Counted from the first letter of the stretch, positions 1 through 9,176 are shown. The stretch is 33,066 nucleotides of DNA from Desulfobacteraceae bacterium (GCA_021737225.1 JAIPEJ010000010.1:1-33066); one strand, 5' to 3'. Notes: a model not told the origin generated them from the letters alone. A program made the numbers and translations.

Positions 1-225
1 GAGGTATTTGCGGACCACGATGCCAGAAAGCGATTCAACGTGTACCCCCCGGACGTGGCACCGCCGGCCGGGTGCGCGTGCGGTGATATTTTGACAGGGG
101 CAAAGACGCCGCCCGAATGCTCCCTGTATAAGACCCGGTGCACGCCCATAAATCCGGTGGGGCCGTGCATGGTTTCAACAGAGGGCACGTGTGCGGCATA
201 CTTTAAATACCACGAGGCACAGTAG
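1..225 (+). CDS. hypD: HypD, hydrogenase maturation protein (3' partial; starts before window)
   Basis: Frame 1 is open from base 1 (EVFADHDARKRFNVYPPDV...) and ends CACGDILTGAKTPPECSLYKTRCTPINPVGPCMVSTEGTCAAYFKY, the Cys-rich HypD C-terminus; followed by hypE. Confidence 0.9.
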   Translation, partial: EVFADHDARKRFNVYPPDVAPPAGCACGDILTGAKTPPECSLYKTRCTPINPVGPCMVSTEGTCAAYFKYHEAQ

Positions 226-233
226 CAGAACTG

Positions 234-1280
234 ATGGCGTCTTTTAATCCCGATCCGGATCAACGGCTGATGAGCAACCAACGTATTCTGCTGGATCACG
301 GCAGCGGCGGACGGCAGTCAAGCAACCTGATTGCCGAGATGATGCTGCCGGTCTTTGATAATCCCATACTCGCAGGCCTGGAGGACGGCGCCGTCTTTGA
401 AATGGGCGGCAGCCGCTTTGCGTTTTCCACGGATACCTACGTGGTGGATCCGATATTTTTCCCGGGCGGCAGCATCGGGGATCTGGCCATTAACGGTACG
501 GTCAACGATATCGCCATGTGCGGGGCTGTGCCGCAATATATCAGCGCGGGCCTGATTATCGAGGAAGGCTTTGCCATGGGGGACCTGAAGGCGGTTCTGG
601 CAGACATGGGACAGGCGGCGCAAAACGCCGGCGTCCAGGTGGTAACCGGGGATACCAAGGTGGTTTCCCGGGGTGCGGCGGACAAGATTTTCATCAACAC
701 TTCGGGCATCGGCCTGATCGGTCCGGGTATCCATATTTCCGCGGCCAATGCCCGCCCGGGAGATCAAATCCTGCTCAGCGGCAGCATTGCCGATCACGGG
801 GTAACGATTCTGTCAAAAAGATCCGGGCTTTCCTTTGATGCGCCCATATCCAGCGACAGCGCCCCGTTAAACCGCATGGTGAAACAAATGCTGCACACCT
901 GTCCGGATATTCACGTGCTTCGCGATCCCACCCGGGGCGGGGTCGGCACGGCGCTAAACGAGATTGCATCCGGTTCCGGCACCGGCATCCGGATATATGA
1001 GGATCGCATTCCGGTGAAACAGGCGGTTTCCGGATTATGCGAACTTCTGGGGCTCGATCCCCTGTATGTCGCAAATGAAGGAAAACTTCTGGCGTTCGTG
1101 GACAGCCGGCATGCCGAAGCCGTGCTTTGGGCCATGCAGGCCGATCCATACGGTACGGATGCCGTGATCATCGGGGAGGTGGTGGCCGACCATCCCGGCA
1201 GGGTGGTAATGGAAACCGGGATCGGCGGCCGCCGTATCGTGGATATGCTCAGCGGGGAACAATTGCCGCGGATCTGCTGA
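234..1280 (+). CDS. hypE: HypE, hydrogenase maturation (carbamoyl dehydratase)
   Basis: 348 aa; ILLDHGSGGRQSSNLI, DPTRGGVGTALNEIA, C-terminal ...LPRIC* (conserved terminal Cys of HypE). Alternative start at 270 (MSNQRILLDHGSGG). Confidence 0.95.
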   Translation: MASFNPDPDQRLMSNQRILLDHGSGGRQSSNLIAEMMLPVFDNPILAGLEDGAVFEMGGSRFAFSTDTYVVDPIFFPGGSIGDLAINGTVNDIAMCGAVPQYISAGLIIEEGFAMGDLKAVLADMGQAAQNAGVQVVTGDTKVVSRGAADKIFINTSGIGLIGPGIHISAANARPGDQILLSGSIADHGVTILSKRSGLSFDAPISSDSAPLNRMVKQMLHTCPDIHVLRDPTRGGVGTALNEIASGSGTGIRIYEDRIPVKQAVSGLCELLGLDPLYVANEGKLLAFVDSRHAEAVLWAMQADPYGTDAVIIGEVVADHPGRVVMETGIGGRRIVDMLSGEQLPRIC

Positions 1281-1465
1281 TGCCCGCGGCATGTTTGCAA
1301 GTCAGCCTTTTTTGCACGTAAGGCGAATGCCTTGTTTTGATATAAGGCCGGCAGTCGGAAATGAAGAAAACCCGGGGCGGGAACGGACCTGATGCCCGGG
1401 TTGGGCAAAAGGCGCTTTTCCGGCTGCAAAAAGATGATTTGCCCGAAAACATGAGGAGACGCTTG

Positions 1466-2416
1466 ATGGATGATGAAAAGAAAAAAGAGGAGTTTTACGA
1501 ACGGTTGGCAAAAAGTGGTGTCAGCCGGCGGGACTTTATGAAGTATTGCACCTTTTTGACAGCGACCATGGGGCTTTCCGCCGCTCATGTCACCCAGGTC
1601 GCAGATGTGTTTGCCGCGCCCAAGCAGCGCCCCCCGGTGATCTGGCTGCATTTTGCCGAATGTACGGGGTGCACCGAAGGGGTGATGCGGCATACCAATC
1701 CGTACCTAGACCAACTCGTACTCGACATTCTCAGCATTGAATACCATGAAACCATCATGGCGGCAGCCGGTCATCAGGCGGAGGAAAACCTGAAAAACGC
1801 CGTGGAAAAGTACAAGGGAAAATTCATCTGCGTTTGCGAAGGCGCCATCAGCACCAAGGACAACGGCGTTTACGGAAAAATCGGCGGCAGGACGTTTATG
1901 GAAGTGGGAAAAGAGGTGACCTCCAAAGCCGCGGGCGTGATTGCCATCGGAAACTGTGCCAGTTTCGGCGGGGTGCAGGCCGCAGCCCCCAATCCCGGCG
2001 GATTCAAGGGAGTGGGGGAGGCCCTGGGCATCAAAACCATAAATGTTCCGGGGTGTCCGTCCAATTCGGTCAATTTCGTGGGAACGGTGATCAATTATCT
2101 GCTGCTGGGCAAAATGCCGGCCCTGGACAATTCCGGCCGCCCCCTGTTTGCCTACGGCAAGACCGTGCACGATCAATGCCCGCGGCGGGCCCATTTTGAA
2201 ATGGGAGAAATGGCCACAGAGTTTGGATCCGAGGAAATCGAGAAGGGTTGGTGCCTGTATGCGTTGGGTTGCCGGGGTCCCATGACGTATAACAACTGCC
2301 CGGTGGCCAAATACAACGACGGCACCAGCTGGCCGGTTCAATCCGGGCATCCCTGCATCGGATGCAGCGAGCCGCAGTTCTGGGATGCCATGTCTCCGTT
2401 CTACATGCCCAAGTAA
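1466..2416 (+). CDS. hynB: Periplasmic [NiFe] hydrogenase small subunit, Tat-exported
   Basis: SRRDFMKYCTFLTATMGLSAAHV Tat signal; ECTGCTE, GNCASFGG, VPGCPSN and C-terminal Cys cluster ligands (CLYALGCRGPMTYNNCPVAKYNDGTSWPVQSGHPCIGCSE). AGGAG upstream of ATG 1466 favours this over the longer ORF start at 1361. No C-terminal membrane helix. Confidence 0.93.
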   Translation: MDDEKKKEEFYERLAKSGVSRRDFMKYCTFLTATMGLSAAHVTQVADVFAAPKQRPPVIWLHFAECTGCTEGVMRHTNPYLDQLVLDILSIEYHETIMAAAGHQAEENLKNAVEKYKGKFICVCEGAISTKDNGVYGKIGGRTFMEVGKEVTSKAAGVIAIGNCASFGGVQAAAPNPGGFKGVGEALGIKTINVPGCPSNSVNFVGTVINYLLLGKMPALDNSGRPLFAYGKTVHDQCPRRAHFEMGEMATEFGSEEIEKGWCLYALGCRGPMTYNNCPVAKYNDGTSWPVQSGHPCIGCSEPQFWDAMSPFYMPK

Positions 2417-2469
2417 GGTTTGAAATAACTTGAAAATTCCCCTTATCCAAAAAGAAAAGAGGAGATCAT

Positions 2470-4116
2470 ATGAGCCAGCGAATTACCATTGATCCAATGA
2501 CCCGTTTAGAGGGGCACTTGCGCATCGAAGTCGAGGTCGCAGACGGCAAGGTGACAAACGCATGGAGCTCCGGCCAATTGTTCCGCGGCATTGAAATGAT
2601 TCTGCAGGGACGCAATCCCGAGGATGCGCATCATTTTGTCCAGCGCTCCTGCGGGGTCTGCACCTATGTGCATGCCCTGTCCTCGGTGCGGGCGGTGGAA
2701 GATGCCCTCGGCATCGAGGTGCCGGAAAATGCGCGGCTGATCCGCAACATGCTGCACGGTGCCCAATACATGCATGACCATATCGTGCATTTTTATCACC
2801 TGCACGCCCTGGACTGGGTGGACATCGTGTCCGCGCTCAAGGCCGATCCGCAGAAAACCGCCAGGATTGCCGAGGGGCTCACCGATGCCCAGTGGGGCGG
2901 TACGCCCTATTACAAGAGCGTGCAGCAGCGGCTGCAGACATTTGTGGACAGCGGGCAGCTCGGCATCTTTGAAAACGCCTACTGGGGGCATTCGGCTTAC
3001 AAGATGCCGCCCGAATCCAATCTGATTGCCGCGTCCCATTATATCGAGGCCCTGCGCCTGCAGGCCAAGGCCGCACGCATGCACGCGGTGTTCGGTGGCA
3101 AAAATCCCCATCCCCAGTCCCTGGTGGTCGGCGGGGTGACTTCCAGCAAGGATCTGTCGGCAGACCGGATCGCAGAGTTCCTGTATATCTGGAAGGAAAC
3201 CCAGAAATTTATTAAGGATGTTTATATCCCGGATGTGGTGGCAGCAGCCAAGTACTACAAGGACTGGGGCGGCATCGGCGGCACCACCAACTTCCTGTGC
3301 TGGGGCGATTTCCCGCAGGGCAACGGCAAGGATGAAAATCTCTTCATGCCGCGTGGGCTCATACAGGAACGCGACATCAAGAATCTCCGGGAAGCCGACC
3401 AGGAAAAGGTGGCCGAATGCGTTACCCGCGGCTGGTATGAAAAAGACCGTGCCCGGCACCCCTTTGAGGGCGTGACCAAGCCCGAACCGGGCGAATACGA
3501 GCCCGATGACGGCAGGTATACCTGGTTTAAGGCCCCGCGCTACGACAATCTGTCCTGCGAGGTCGGTCCCTTGTCCCGCGTGCTGGTGGCCTATGCCAAC
3601 GGACATGAAGGAATCACTAAGAATGTGGATTATGTTTTGAAGACGCTTGATGTACCGGCCGGTGCCCTGTTTTCCACCCTGGGCCGCACCGCTGCCCGGG
3701 CCATTGAAACGCTTGTGATTGGCGAGCAAGTGGAGGGATGGGTCAATGAGCTGGTGGCTAATGTGAAAAGTGGTGACAAGAAAGTATATCAGAGCTGGAA
3801 AATGCCCACCAAGGAAATGACGGGCTACGGCTTAAACGATGTGCCGCGCGGGGCCCTGGGACACTGGATCAAAATCAAGGACAAAAAGATTGAAAACTAC
3901 CAGTACGTTGTGCCATCCACGTGGAATTTCGGCCCGCGCGATGAAGAGGGCAAGCTCGGTCCGGTCGAGGAGGCGCTGATCGGCACGCCCGTGGCGGATG
4001 CCTCGCGGCCGCTGGAAATTCTGCGCACCGTGCATTCTTTCGATCCCTGTATTGCCTGCGGGGTGCACGTGATTGATCCGGATTCCAACCAGGTTTACAA
4101 AGTCCGGGTCACCTAG
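2470..4116 (+). CDS. hynA: [NiFe] hydrogenase large subunit
   Basis: 548 aa; L1 motif RSCGVCTYVH and L2 motif DPCIACGVH with a 15-residue tail (VIDPDSNQVYKVRVT) for proteolytic maturation. Confidence 0.96.
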   Translation: MSQRITIDPMTRLEGHLRIEVEVADGKVTNAWSSGQLFRGIEMILQGRNPEDAHHFVQRSCGVCTYVHALSSVRAVEDALGIEVPENARLIRNMLHGAQYMHDHIVHFYHLHALDWVDIVSALKADPQKTARIAEGLTDAQWGGTPYYKSVQQRLQTFVDSGQLGIFENAYWGHSAYKMPPESNLIAASHYIEALRLQAKAARMHAVFGGKNPHPQSLVVGGVTSSKDLSADRIAEFLYIWKETQKFIKDVYIPDVVAAAKYYKDWGGIGGTTNFLCWGDFPQGNGKDENLFMPRGLIQERDIKNLREADQEKVAECVTRGWYEKDRARHPFEGVTKPEPGEYEPDDGRYTWFKAPRYDNLSCEVGPLSRVLVAYANGHEGITKNVDYVLKTLDVPAGALFSTLGRTAARAIETLVIGEQVEGWVNELVANVKSGDKKVYQSWKMPTKEMTGYGLNDVPRGALGHWIKIKDKKIENYQYVVPSTWNFGPRDEEGKLGPVEEALIGTPVADASRPLEILRTVHSFDPCIACGVHVIDPDSNQVYKVRVT

Positions 4117-4117
4117 T

Positions 4118-4633
4118 ATGGAACAGTCGCGGATTACGATTCTGGGTGTAGGCAGTATATTGATGACAGACGAGGGGTTCGGTGTCCGGGTGATCCAGGC
4201 GCTTGACAGGCGGTTTGATTTCCCGGAAAACGTATCCGTGGTCGACGGCGGGGTTCTCGGGCTGAACCTGCTGGGCGTGATGGCCGAAGCCGATCATCTG
4301 ATCGTTATTGACGCCATCCGCAACCAGGGCGCGCCCGGTGATCTGTTCCGGCTTACCGGCGATGCCGTGCCGGAACGGATCCGGGCCAAAAATTCCCTGC
4401 ACCAGGTGGATTTTCTCGAGGCGCTCACGCTCTGCCAGGCCATGGAAAAGGTGCCGGAAACCGTGATATTGGGCGTGGAGCCCAAGGATATCGATACGCT
4501 CAGCGTGGACCTGACAGACGTGCTCTGCCGGCAGATTGATCCGGTTGTTGATATGGTGCTGGCCGAACTCGATGACCTGGGGGTGGCTTACGCGAAAAAA
4601 CCCGCAACAGACAACTCAGCGGAAATTGAATGA
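4118..4633 (+). CDS. Hydrogenase maturation protease (HyaD/HybD/HynD-type)
   Basis: MEQSRITILGVGSILMTDEGFGVRVIQAL...; ATG 4118 lies just after the hynA stop. GVGSxLMxDEGxGVR protease signature. Confidence 0.93.
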   Translation: MEQSRITILGVGSILMTDEGFGVRVIQALDRRFDFPENVSVVDGGVLGLNLLGVMAEADHLIVIDAIRNQGAPGDLFRLTGDAVPERIRAKNSLHQVDFLEALTLCQAMEKVPETVILGVEPKDIDTLSVDLTDVLCRQIDPVVDMVLAELDDLGVAYAKKPATDNSAEIE

Positions 4634-4636
4634 AAT

Positions 4637-5017
4637 ATGCATGAAATGGGGATCGCGCTGCAGATCATTGATATCGCCACGGCTGCAATCCCCCCGGAAA
4701 TGCGCGGCCGTCGGGTGGAAAAGGTCAATTTGAGAATCGGAAAGCTCTCGGCGGTGGTGGTTGACAGCCTGAATTTCTGCCTGGAGATTGCCACGCGTGA
4801 CACATCGCTGGCCGAAGCCGAATTTTCCATCGAGGAAGTTCCGGTGGTGGCGCAATGCCGCGAGTGCGGGTATGAATGGCAGGTGGCACAGGCGGTTTTC
4901 AAGTGCCCGGAATGCGGGTCCGGAAACCTGGAAATGATTTCCGGAAGGGAGCTGGACGTCGTGTCCATCGATATCGAGGAGCCGGTGGATAGCGAAATGC
5001 AAAATCAATCAAGATGA
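4637..5017 (+). CDS. hypA: HypA, hydrogenase nickel/zinc maturation factor
   Basis: 126 aa starting MHEMGIALQ; CREC-CPEC zinc motif. Confidence 0.95.
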   Translation: MHEMGIALQIIDIATAAIPPEMRGRRVEKVNLRIGKLSAVVVDSLNFCLEIATRDTSLAEAEFSIEEVPVVAQCRECGYEWQVAQAVFKCPECGSGNLEMISGRELDVVSIDIEEPVDSEMQNQSR

Positions 5018-5036
5018 ATCGATCGATGGGGGTCTG

Positions 5037-5717
5037 ATGGAAGTGAAAGTGGTTCGCAATGTGCTGGATGTCAACGCGAAAATGGCGGAAGAAAACCGCC
5101 GGTTCTTTGCGGAAAACGGGGTTTTCGTATTAAACGTGATGAGTTCGCCGGGCTCCGGCAAGACCACGATCCTGGAAAAAACCCTGACCCGCATCATGCC
5201 GGAGATTCAAAGTGCAGTCATTGTCGGGGATATCTGCACCACCAATGACGCAGATCGGCTGAGTATTTCCGGGGCACCGGTGGTGCAGATCAATACGGAT
5301 GAATTTGGCGGCGACTGCCATCTGGCCGCACACGTAATCGAGAACGCAGCCCGCCAGATCGATCTGGCGGGGCTCGATTTGCTCATCGTGGAAAACGTGG
5401 GCAATCTGGTTTGCCCGGCGGAATTCGATATCGGCGAAGACGCCCGGGTGGTGGTGCTAAGCGTTGCCGAAGGCGAGGACAAGTCGGTCAAGTATCCGCT
5501 GATGTTCCGGGAGTGCCAGGCCTGTCTGCTCAACAAAACCGATCTGCTGCCCTACCTGGATTATGACCTGGAAAAGGCCCGGCAATACATTGATCAGGTC
5601 CACCCCGGCATGCCGGTCTTTGAGACCTCTGCAAAAACCGGGGAAGGCTTGGATTCCTGGATTGCATGGATCCGGGATCGGGTTGCCGACAAAGCCGGGC
5701 TGCAGCAACAGGCCTGA
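5037..5717 (+). CDS. hypB: HypB, hydrogenase nickel incorporation GTPase
   Basis: 226 aa; SSPGSGKTT P-loop, GDICTTNDA, NKTDLLPY. No N-terminal His-rich stretch. Confidence 0.95.
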   Translation: MEVKVVRNVLDVNAKMAEENRRFFAENGVFVLNVMSSPGSGKTTILEKTLTRIMPEIQSAVIVGDICTTNDADRLSISGAPVVQINTDEFGGDCHLAAHVIENAARQIDLAGLDLLIVENVGNLVCPAEFDIGEDARVVVLSVAEGEDKSVKYPLMFRECQACLLNKTDLLPYLDYDLEKARQYIDQVHPGMPVFETSAKTGEGLDSWIAWIRDRVADKAGLQQQA

Positions 5718-5733
5718 ACCGAAATTCAGGCCT
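5710..5733. other. Hairpin (9-bp stem, 6-nt loop) spanning both convergent stop codons
   Basis: AGGCCTGAA-ccgaaa-TTCAGGCCT; contains the hypB TGA (+) and the stop of the - strand kinase-like gene. No clear U-tract. Confidence 0.6.
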
Positions 5734-6337
5734 TGATCAGGTTGCATGCGATGTTCGTGGCTTTTTCCATGGACAGCTTGCTCATGTTGAGCACGAGGTG
5801 GTAGAGCCCGGGCTCGTCATAGTTTTCCTTGCCGAATTTGCGGTACAGGTTGCGTCTTCGTTTGCCGTGGACCCGGATGGTGTTTTTTGCCCGCTCCTCG
5901 GTGAGGTCGTAGTGCTCCATCATGAATTTGACCCGATCCTCGTGCTCTGCAATCAGCAGCACATGAAAGGCAGTTGCGTGGTCGCGCAGGATGTATTGCC
6001 CGCCGCGGCCCACGATGATGCAGTTGTCTTCCTCGGCCAGATCGCCGATGATTTCATACAACGTGTTGATATAGATCTGCTCATCCATGTAGCCTCTTGA
6101 ATCGTCCAGGATGCGGCTGACGTTTTTCTGGGATACGAGATAGTTCATGAATTTGAGCAGTGAGCCCCCGGCTTCTTTTTCAATGTTTCGCACGGAGTTG
6201 TTCGAGACCTTGGCGCGCTCGGCCACCATCTGCACAAGATCTTCATCCACCAGGGTGTAGCCCATCTGGCTGGCCACCATTTTTCCCAGGGTCCGCCCGC
6301 CTGCGCCGAATTCTCTCGAGATTGTCAGAACGGCCAT
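5726..6337 (-). CDS. Cytidylate kinase-like family protein
   Basis: Begins MAVLTISREFGAGGRTLGKMVASQMGY...; ISREFGAGGR..LG and IVGRGGQYIL motifs of the cytidylate-kinase-like family. Internal start at 6337 preferred over ORF start 6403. Confidence 0.8.
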   Translation of the reverse strand: MAVLTISREFGAGGRTLGKMVASQMGYTLVDEDLVQMVAERAKVSNNSVRNIEKEAGGSLLKFMNYLVSQKNVSRILDDSRGYMDEQIYINTLYEIIGDLAEEDNCIIVGRGGQYILRDHATAFHVLLIAEHEDRVKFMMEHYDLTEERAKNTIRVHGKRRRNLYRKFGKENYDEPGLYHLVLNMSKLSMEKATNIACNLIKA

Positions 6338-6365
6338 GGCACATTTCTCCTTTCTGCTTGGGAGT

Positions 6366-6875
6366 TTAAAGATTGTTTCCAGGGATCTCGTTGTCCTGAT
6401 CATCCAGCAGCGGCTGAATATGCGGGTGCCTGGAAATCACCCGGCTGAACTGCTCGGTGCGCAGATCAAGGCGCCGCTGAACAATCCGGATCAGGTTCTT
6501 GTTTATAAGATAACCCATGTGTGTGTCCTGTTCCATGAGCTGAAAGGTTTCCCTGGCATTTAAGGTATATATGACAGACGGTTCAGAACATATTGCATCC
6601 AGACGCAATGGTTCGTCAAGCATGGCCGACCAGCCGAATGAAAATCCCGGCTTGATCGAGGCAATGGAAATCGTGATTTTGCCGGAGATGCGTTTTTCCA
6701 GGAGGACTTTGCCTTTTTTGAGCATGTAGAATTTGCCGGTGCGATCGCCTTCCCGGAAAATCGTATCCCGCTCCTCGAAATGATGTGTCTCGATAAACGG
6801 CAGGAGCTTATCCAGCATTTCATCTGTGAGATCTTCCAGGATCTGGATGGATCGCAGTGATTCTTTGGTGGCCAT
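6366..6875 (-). CDS. Cyclic nucleotide-binding (CRP-like effector) domain protein, no obvious DNA-binding domain
   Basis: 169 aa; LLPFIETHHFEERDTIFREGDRTGKFYMLKKGKVLLEKR cNMP-domain beta-barrel; no C-terminal HTH visible. Confidence 0.8.
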   Translation of the reverse strand: MATKESLRSIQILEDLTDEMLDKLLPFIETHHFEERDTIFREGDRTGKFYMLKKGKVLLEKRISGKITISIASIKPGFSFGWSAMLDEPLRLDAICSEPSVIYTLNARETFQLMEQDTHMGYLINKNLIRIVQRRLDLRTEQFSRVISRHPHIQPLLDDQDNEIPGNNL

Positions 6876-6929
6876 CTGTCCTCCTTGCGCCCGGACTTTT
6901 CCCCGCCCGCGTTTTTGTTTTTGTGCGGG

Positions 6930-8732
6930 CTAAAACAGGTAAATTTTCAAGCACAGCCCCACAATCAGTAAAACGGCCAGAACCGGACCAATCCCCACGG
7001 GCTGCAGGCCTGTCCTGACTGCAATATCGGTTTTCTCGGGCTTTGTCAAATCCGTACCGCGCACGGTCTCAGGCCACCGGTCGGCTGCAGAAAGGGTGTA
7101 AAAAACCGAAATCACAAAAACCGGGAAGCTGCCGAAAAACCGTTTCAGCCATGCCGGCAGAAAGACAACAAAAATATTTTCGCAGATCCGGTTGAGTCCA
7201 TTTAGACCGGCATCTGCTGCGGATGAAATCATTCGTGCGCCCTTGCGGTAAAACCAGTCCGTATCCAGGTTGATGGCCCGGATTTCAGCCGGGTATCTGC
7301 CGGAGAGAATCAGCAGGCAAAACGCCAGGGCCCCGAACATGAGCAATTGTAATTGTCCGACCACGTGTGCGCCGGTATAGGGGGCGTAATCGGCGGCATA
7401 CGGCAGAAGCGCATACAGCAGATCAAACCGGATTCCCAAAAATATGCACAGAAACGCCGCGCCGAACATGGCCGCCAGCATATTAAACGGCGGCTCCTTG
7501 GCCCGGATGCCGGAGTCATGGCCGAAGAACATGAAATACGGCACCTTGATGCCCGCGTGATGAAAAACGCCTGCAGAGGCAAACTGCAGCACCAGCCATA
7601 CTATGGCCATTTTGTGGTGGGCTGCGGCGCTGATAATCATGGACTTGCTGATAAATCCGGAAAACAGGGGGAAAGCCGAAATCGATGCCGCCCCCACGAT
7701 GCAGAACAGGGCCGTGACCGGCATGGTCTTGTAGAGCCCGCCCAAATCCGTGCACCGGATTTTCCCGGTGACATGGAGCACCGCCCCGGCGGACATGAAC
7801 AGCAGCGCTTTGTAGAGGATGTGGCAGAATGCGTGGGCCACAGTGCCGTTGATCGCCAGCGGGGTGCCGATACCAATGCCGCAGAGCATGAACCCCACTT
7901 GGTTTATCAGGCTGTAGGCCAGCACGCGCCGGATGTCGTTTTCCAACACCGCGTAGAATATCGGGATGGCCGTCATAATGGCGCCGAGGTAAATCAGCAC
8001 CTCGGTGCCGGCAAACATGCGCGCCATCACGTAAACCGCACTCTTGGTGGTAAATGCGCTCAAAAATACGGCGCCCGTGACCGTGGCCTCCGGGTATGCG
8101 TCTGCAAGCCACGGGTGCAGCGGCGGGATCGCAGCGTTGACTGCCACCCCGATAAAGATGAGAATGCCGTCTGCGCCCGAGAGCTGCATCAGGGAAAAAG
8201 CAGCGGTTCCGGTATTCTGCACGTAAAGCAAAATGCCGGCCAGCAGGCACAGGCCGCCGAAGATGTGCACCATGATATACCGGAAGGCGGCGTTCCGGGA
8301 GGCCTGGGTGCGCCGGGCCAGGATCAGGAAGGTGGAGGCCACTGCCATGATTTCCCAGAAAACGTAGAGCGAAAACACATCACCTGCCAGCGTGACCCCG
8401 AGTGCGCCGCCGGCATAGATAAATCCGGCAGTATGCTGTACATTATCCCGGACTTTCAGCGCAAAAACCACTGAGAGCAGGGAAATCAGGATAAAGATGA
8501 TCGAAAATATCCGGCTCAGCCGGTCAAGGCGGCCCAGGATCAGCTCGTAGTCGAGAAAGTCAACGGTCCAGTGCTGCCCCAGCGGCGTGTAGATCAGGGT
8601 CAGAAAGGCAAGTACCGGCAGAAGCATCATGTACGCGGATTTGACCCTGCCCCTGAAAGCCGGAATCAAAAGTGCGCCCAGGATGAAAATCAGTCCGGGC
8701 GGAAGATGTAAGTTTAAAACCGCAAGGTGCAT
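6930..8732 (-). CDS. Mrp/Mnh antiporter D-like (NuoL/M/N family) proton-translocating subunit, copy 3
   Basis: 600 aa polytopic; GDVFSLYVFWEIMAVASTFLI, NAAIPPLHPWLADAYPEATVTGAVFLSAFTTKSAVYVMAR family motifs. Confidence 0.85.
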   Translation of the reverse strand: MHLAVLNLHLPPGLIFILGALLIPAFRGRVKSAYMMLLPVLAFLTLIYTPLGQHWTVDFLDYELILGRLDRLSRIFSIIFILISLLSVVFALKVRDNVQHTAGFIYAGGALGVTLAGDVFSLYVFWEIMAVASTFLILARRTQASRNAAFRYIMVHIFGGLCLLAGILLYVQNTGTAAFSLMQLSGADGILIFIGVAVNAAIPPLHPWLADAYPEATVTGAVFLSAFTTKSAVYVMARMFAGTEVLIYLGAIMTAIPIFYAVLENDIRRVLAYSLINQVGFMLCGIGIGTPLAINGTVAHAFCHILYKALLFMSAGAVLHVTGKIRCTDLGGLYKTMPVTALFCIVGAASISAFPLFSGFISKSMIISAAAHHKMAIVWLVLQFASAGVFHHAGIKVPYFMFFGHDSGIRAKEPPFNMLAAMFGAAFLCIFLGIRFDLLYALLPYAADYAPYTGAHVVGQLQLLMFGALAFCLLILSGRYPAEIRAINLDTDWFYRKGARMISSAADAGLNGLNRICENIFVVFLPAWLKRFFGSFPVFVISVFYTLSAADRWPETVRGTDLTKPEKTDIAVRTGLQPVGIGPVLAVLLIVGLCLKIYLF

Positions 8733-8773
8733 CAGCTGCCTCGCCCCGGTGTTTCTGGTGACGGTTTACGGAA

Positions 8774-9025
8774 TTATTGCCTGTCCCGGTAATAATCCTC
8801 GCTTCGCTTGACCAGGCGCCTTAAAAGCTTGGCGATATAGATCAGCAGCACGCAGGAGATAAACCCGTATGCTGCAAAAAAGTCGGGATATGCTTCCCAT
8901 CCGAAGGCCGCGTGCTTGTCGATGAAAAAATCCGCGATCAGCAGGACCCCCAGGCTGATGTAGAAACAAACCAATAGAATCCGAACGTTTCTGGGTTTGT
9001 CAAAAATGGTCAGTTCTTTTTTCAT
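8774..9025 (-). CDS. Small membrane protein (83 aa) in antiporter cluster
   Basis: MKKELTIFDKPRNVRILLVCFYISLGVLLIADFFIDKHAAFGWEAYPDFFAAYGFISCVLLIYIAKLLRRLVKRSEDYYRDRQ; two hydrophobic helices, tightly packed with neighbours. Confidence 0.75.
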   Translation of the reverse strand: MKKELTIFDKPRNVRILLVCFYISLGVLLIADFFIDKHAAFGWEAYPDFFAAYGFISCVLLIYIAKLLRRLVKRSEDYYRDRQ

Positions 9026-9038
9026 CGGGTTTCGTGCC

Positions 9039-9167
9039 TTATATGCTGGTGATAAACACGTATGCCAGGTATGCCGATGCCACTGCCACCACCGCGTAAA
9101 GGGCCGCAGGATATCCTTTTACCGGTTCGTGGGTCAGTTCCGTTTTTTCTTTTTCCGCTGTGTTCAT
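9039..9167 (-). CDS. Micro-ORF: 42-aa single-helix membrane protein (not in supplied ORF track)
   Basis: Manual translation: MNTAEKEKTELTHEPVKGYPAALYAVVAVASAYLAYVFITSI*; fills the gap between the 83-aa gene and the next D-like gene, same strand. Confidence 0.6.
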   Translation of the reverse strand: MNTAEKEKTELTHEPVKGYPAALYAVVAVASAYLAYVFITSI

Positions 9168-9176
9168 TGCCGCTGT

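Noticed and set aside
318-1693. Long - strand ORFs antisense to hypE and hynB (e.g. 318-797, 911-1693)
   Set aside because: Low-complexity His/Arg/Pro/Gly-rich translations mirroring strongly conserved + strand genes; shadow ORFs of GC-rich coding DNA.
2506-3729. 407-aa - strand ORF antisense to hynA
   Set aside because: The opposite strand is an unambiguous hydrogenase large subunit; this ORF has no recognisable domain and no separate promoter or RBS evidence.
4021-4116. Possibility of a [NiFeSe] hydrogenase (selenocysteine)
   Set aside because: The L2 motif DPCIACGVH is encoded with normal Cys codons (TGT/TGC); no in-frame TGA.
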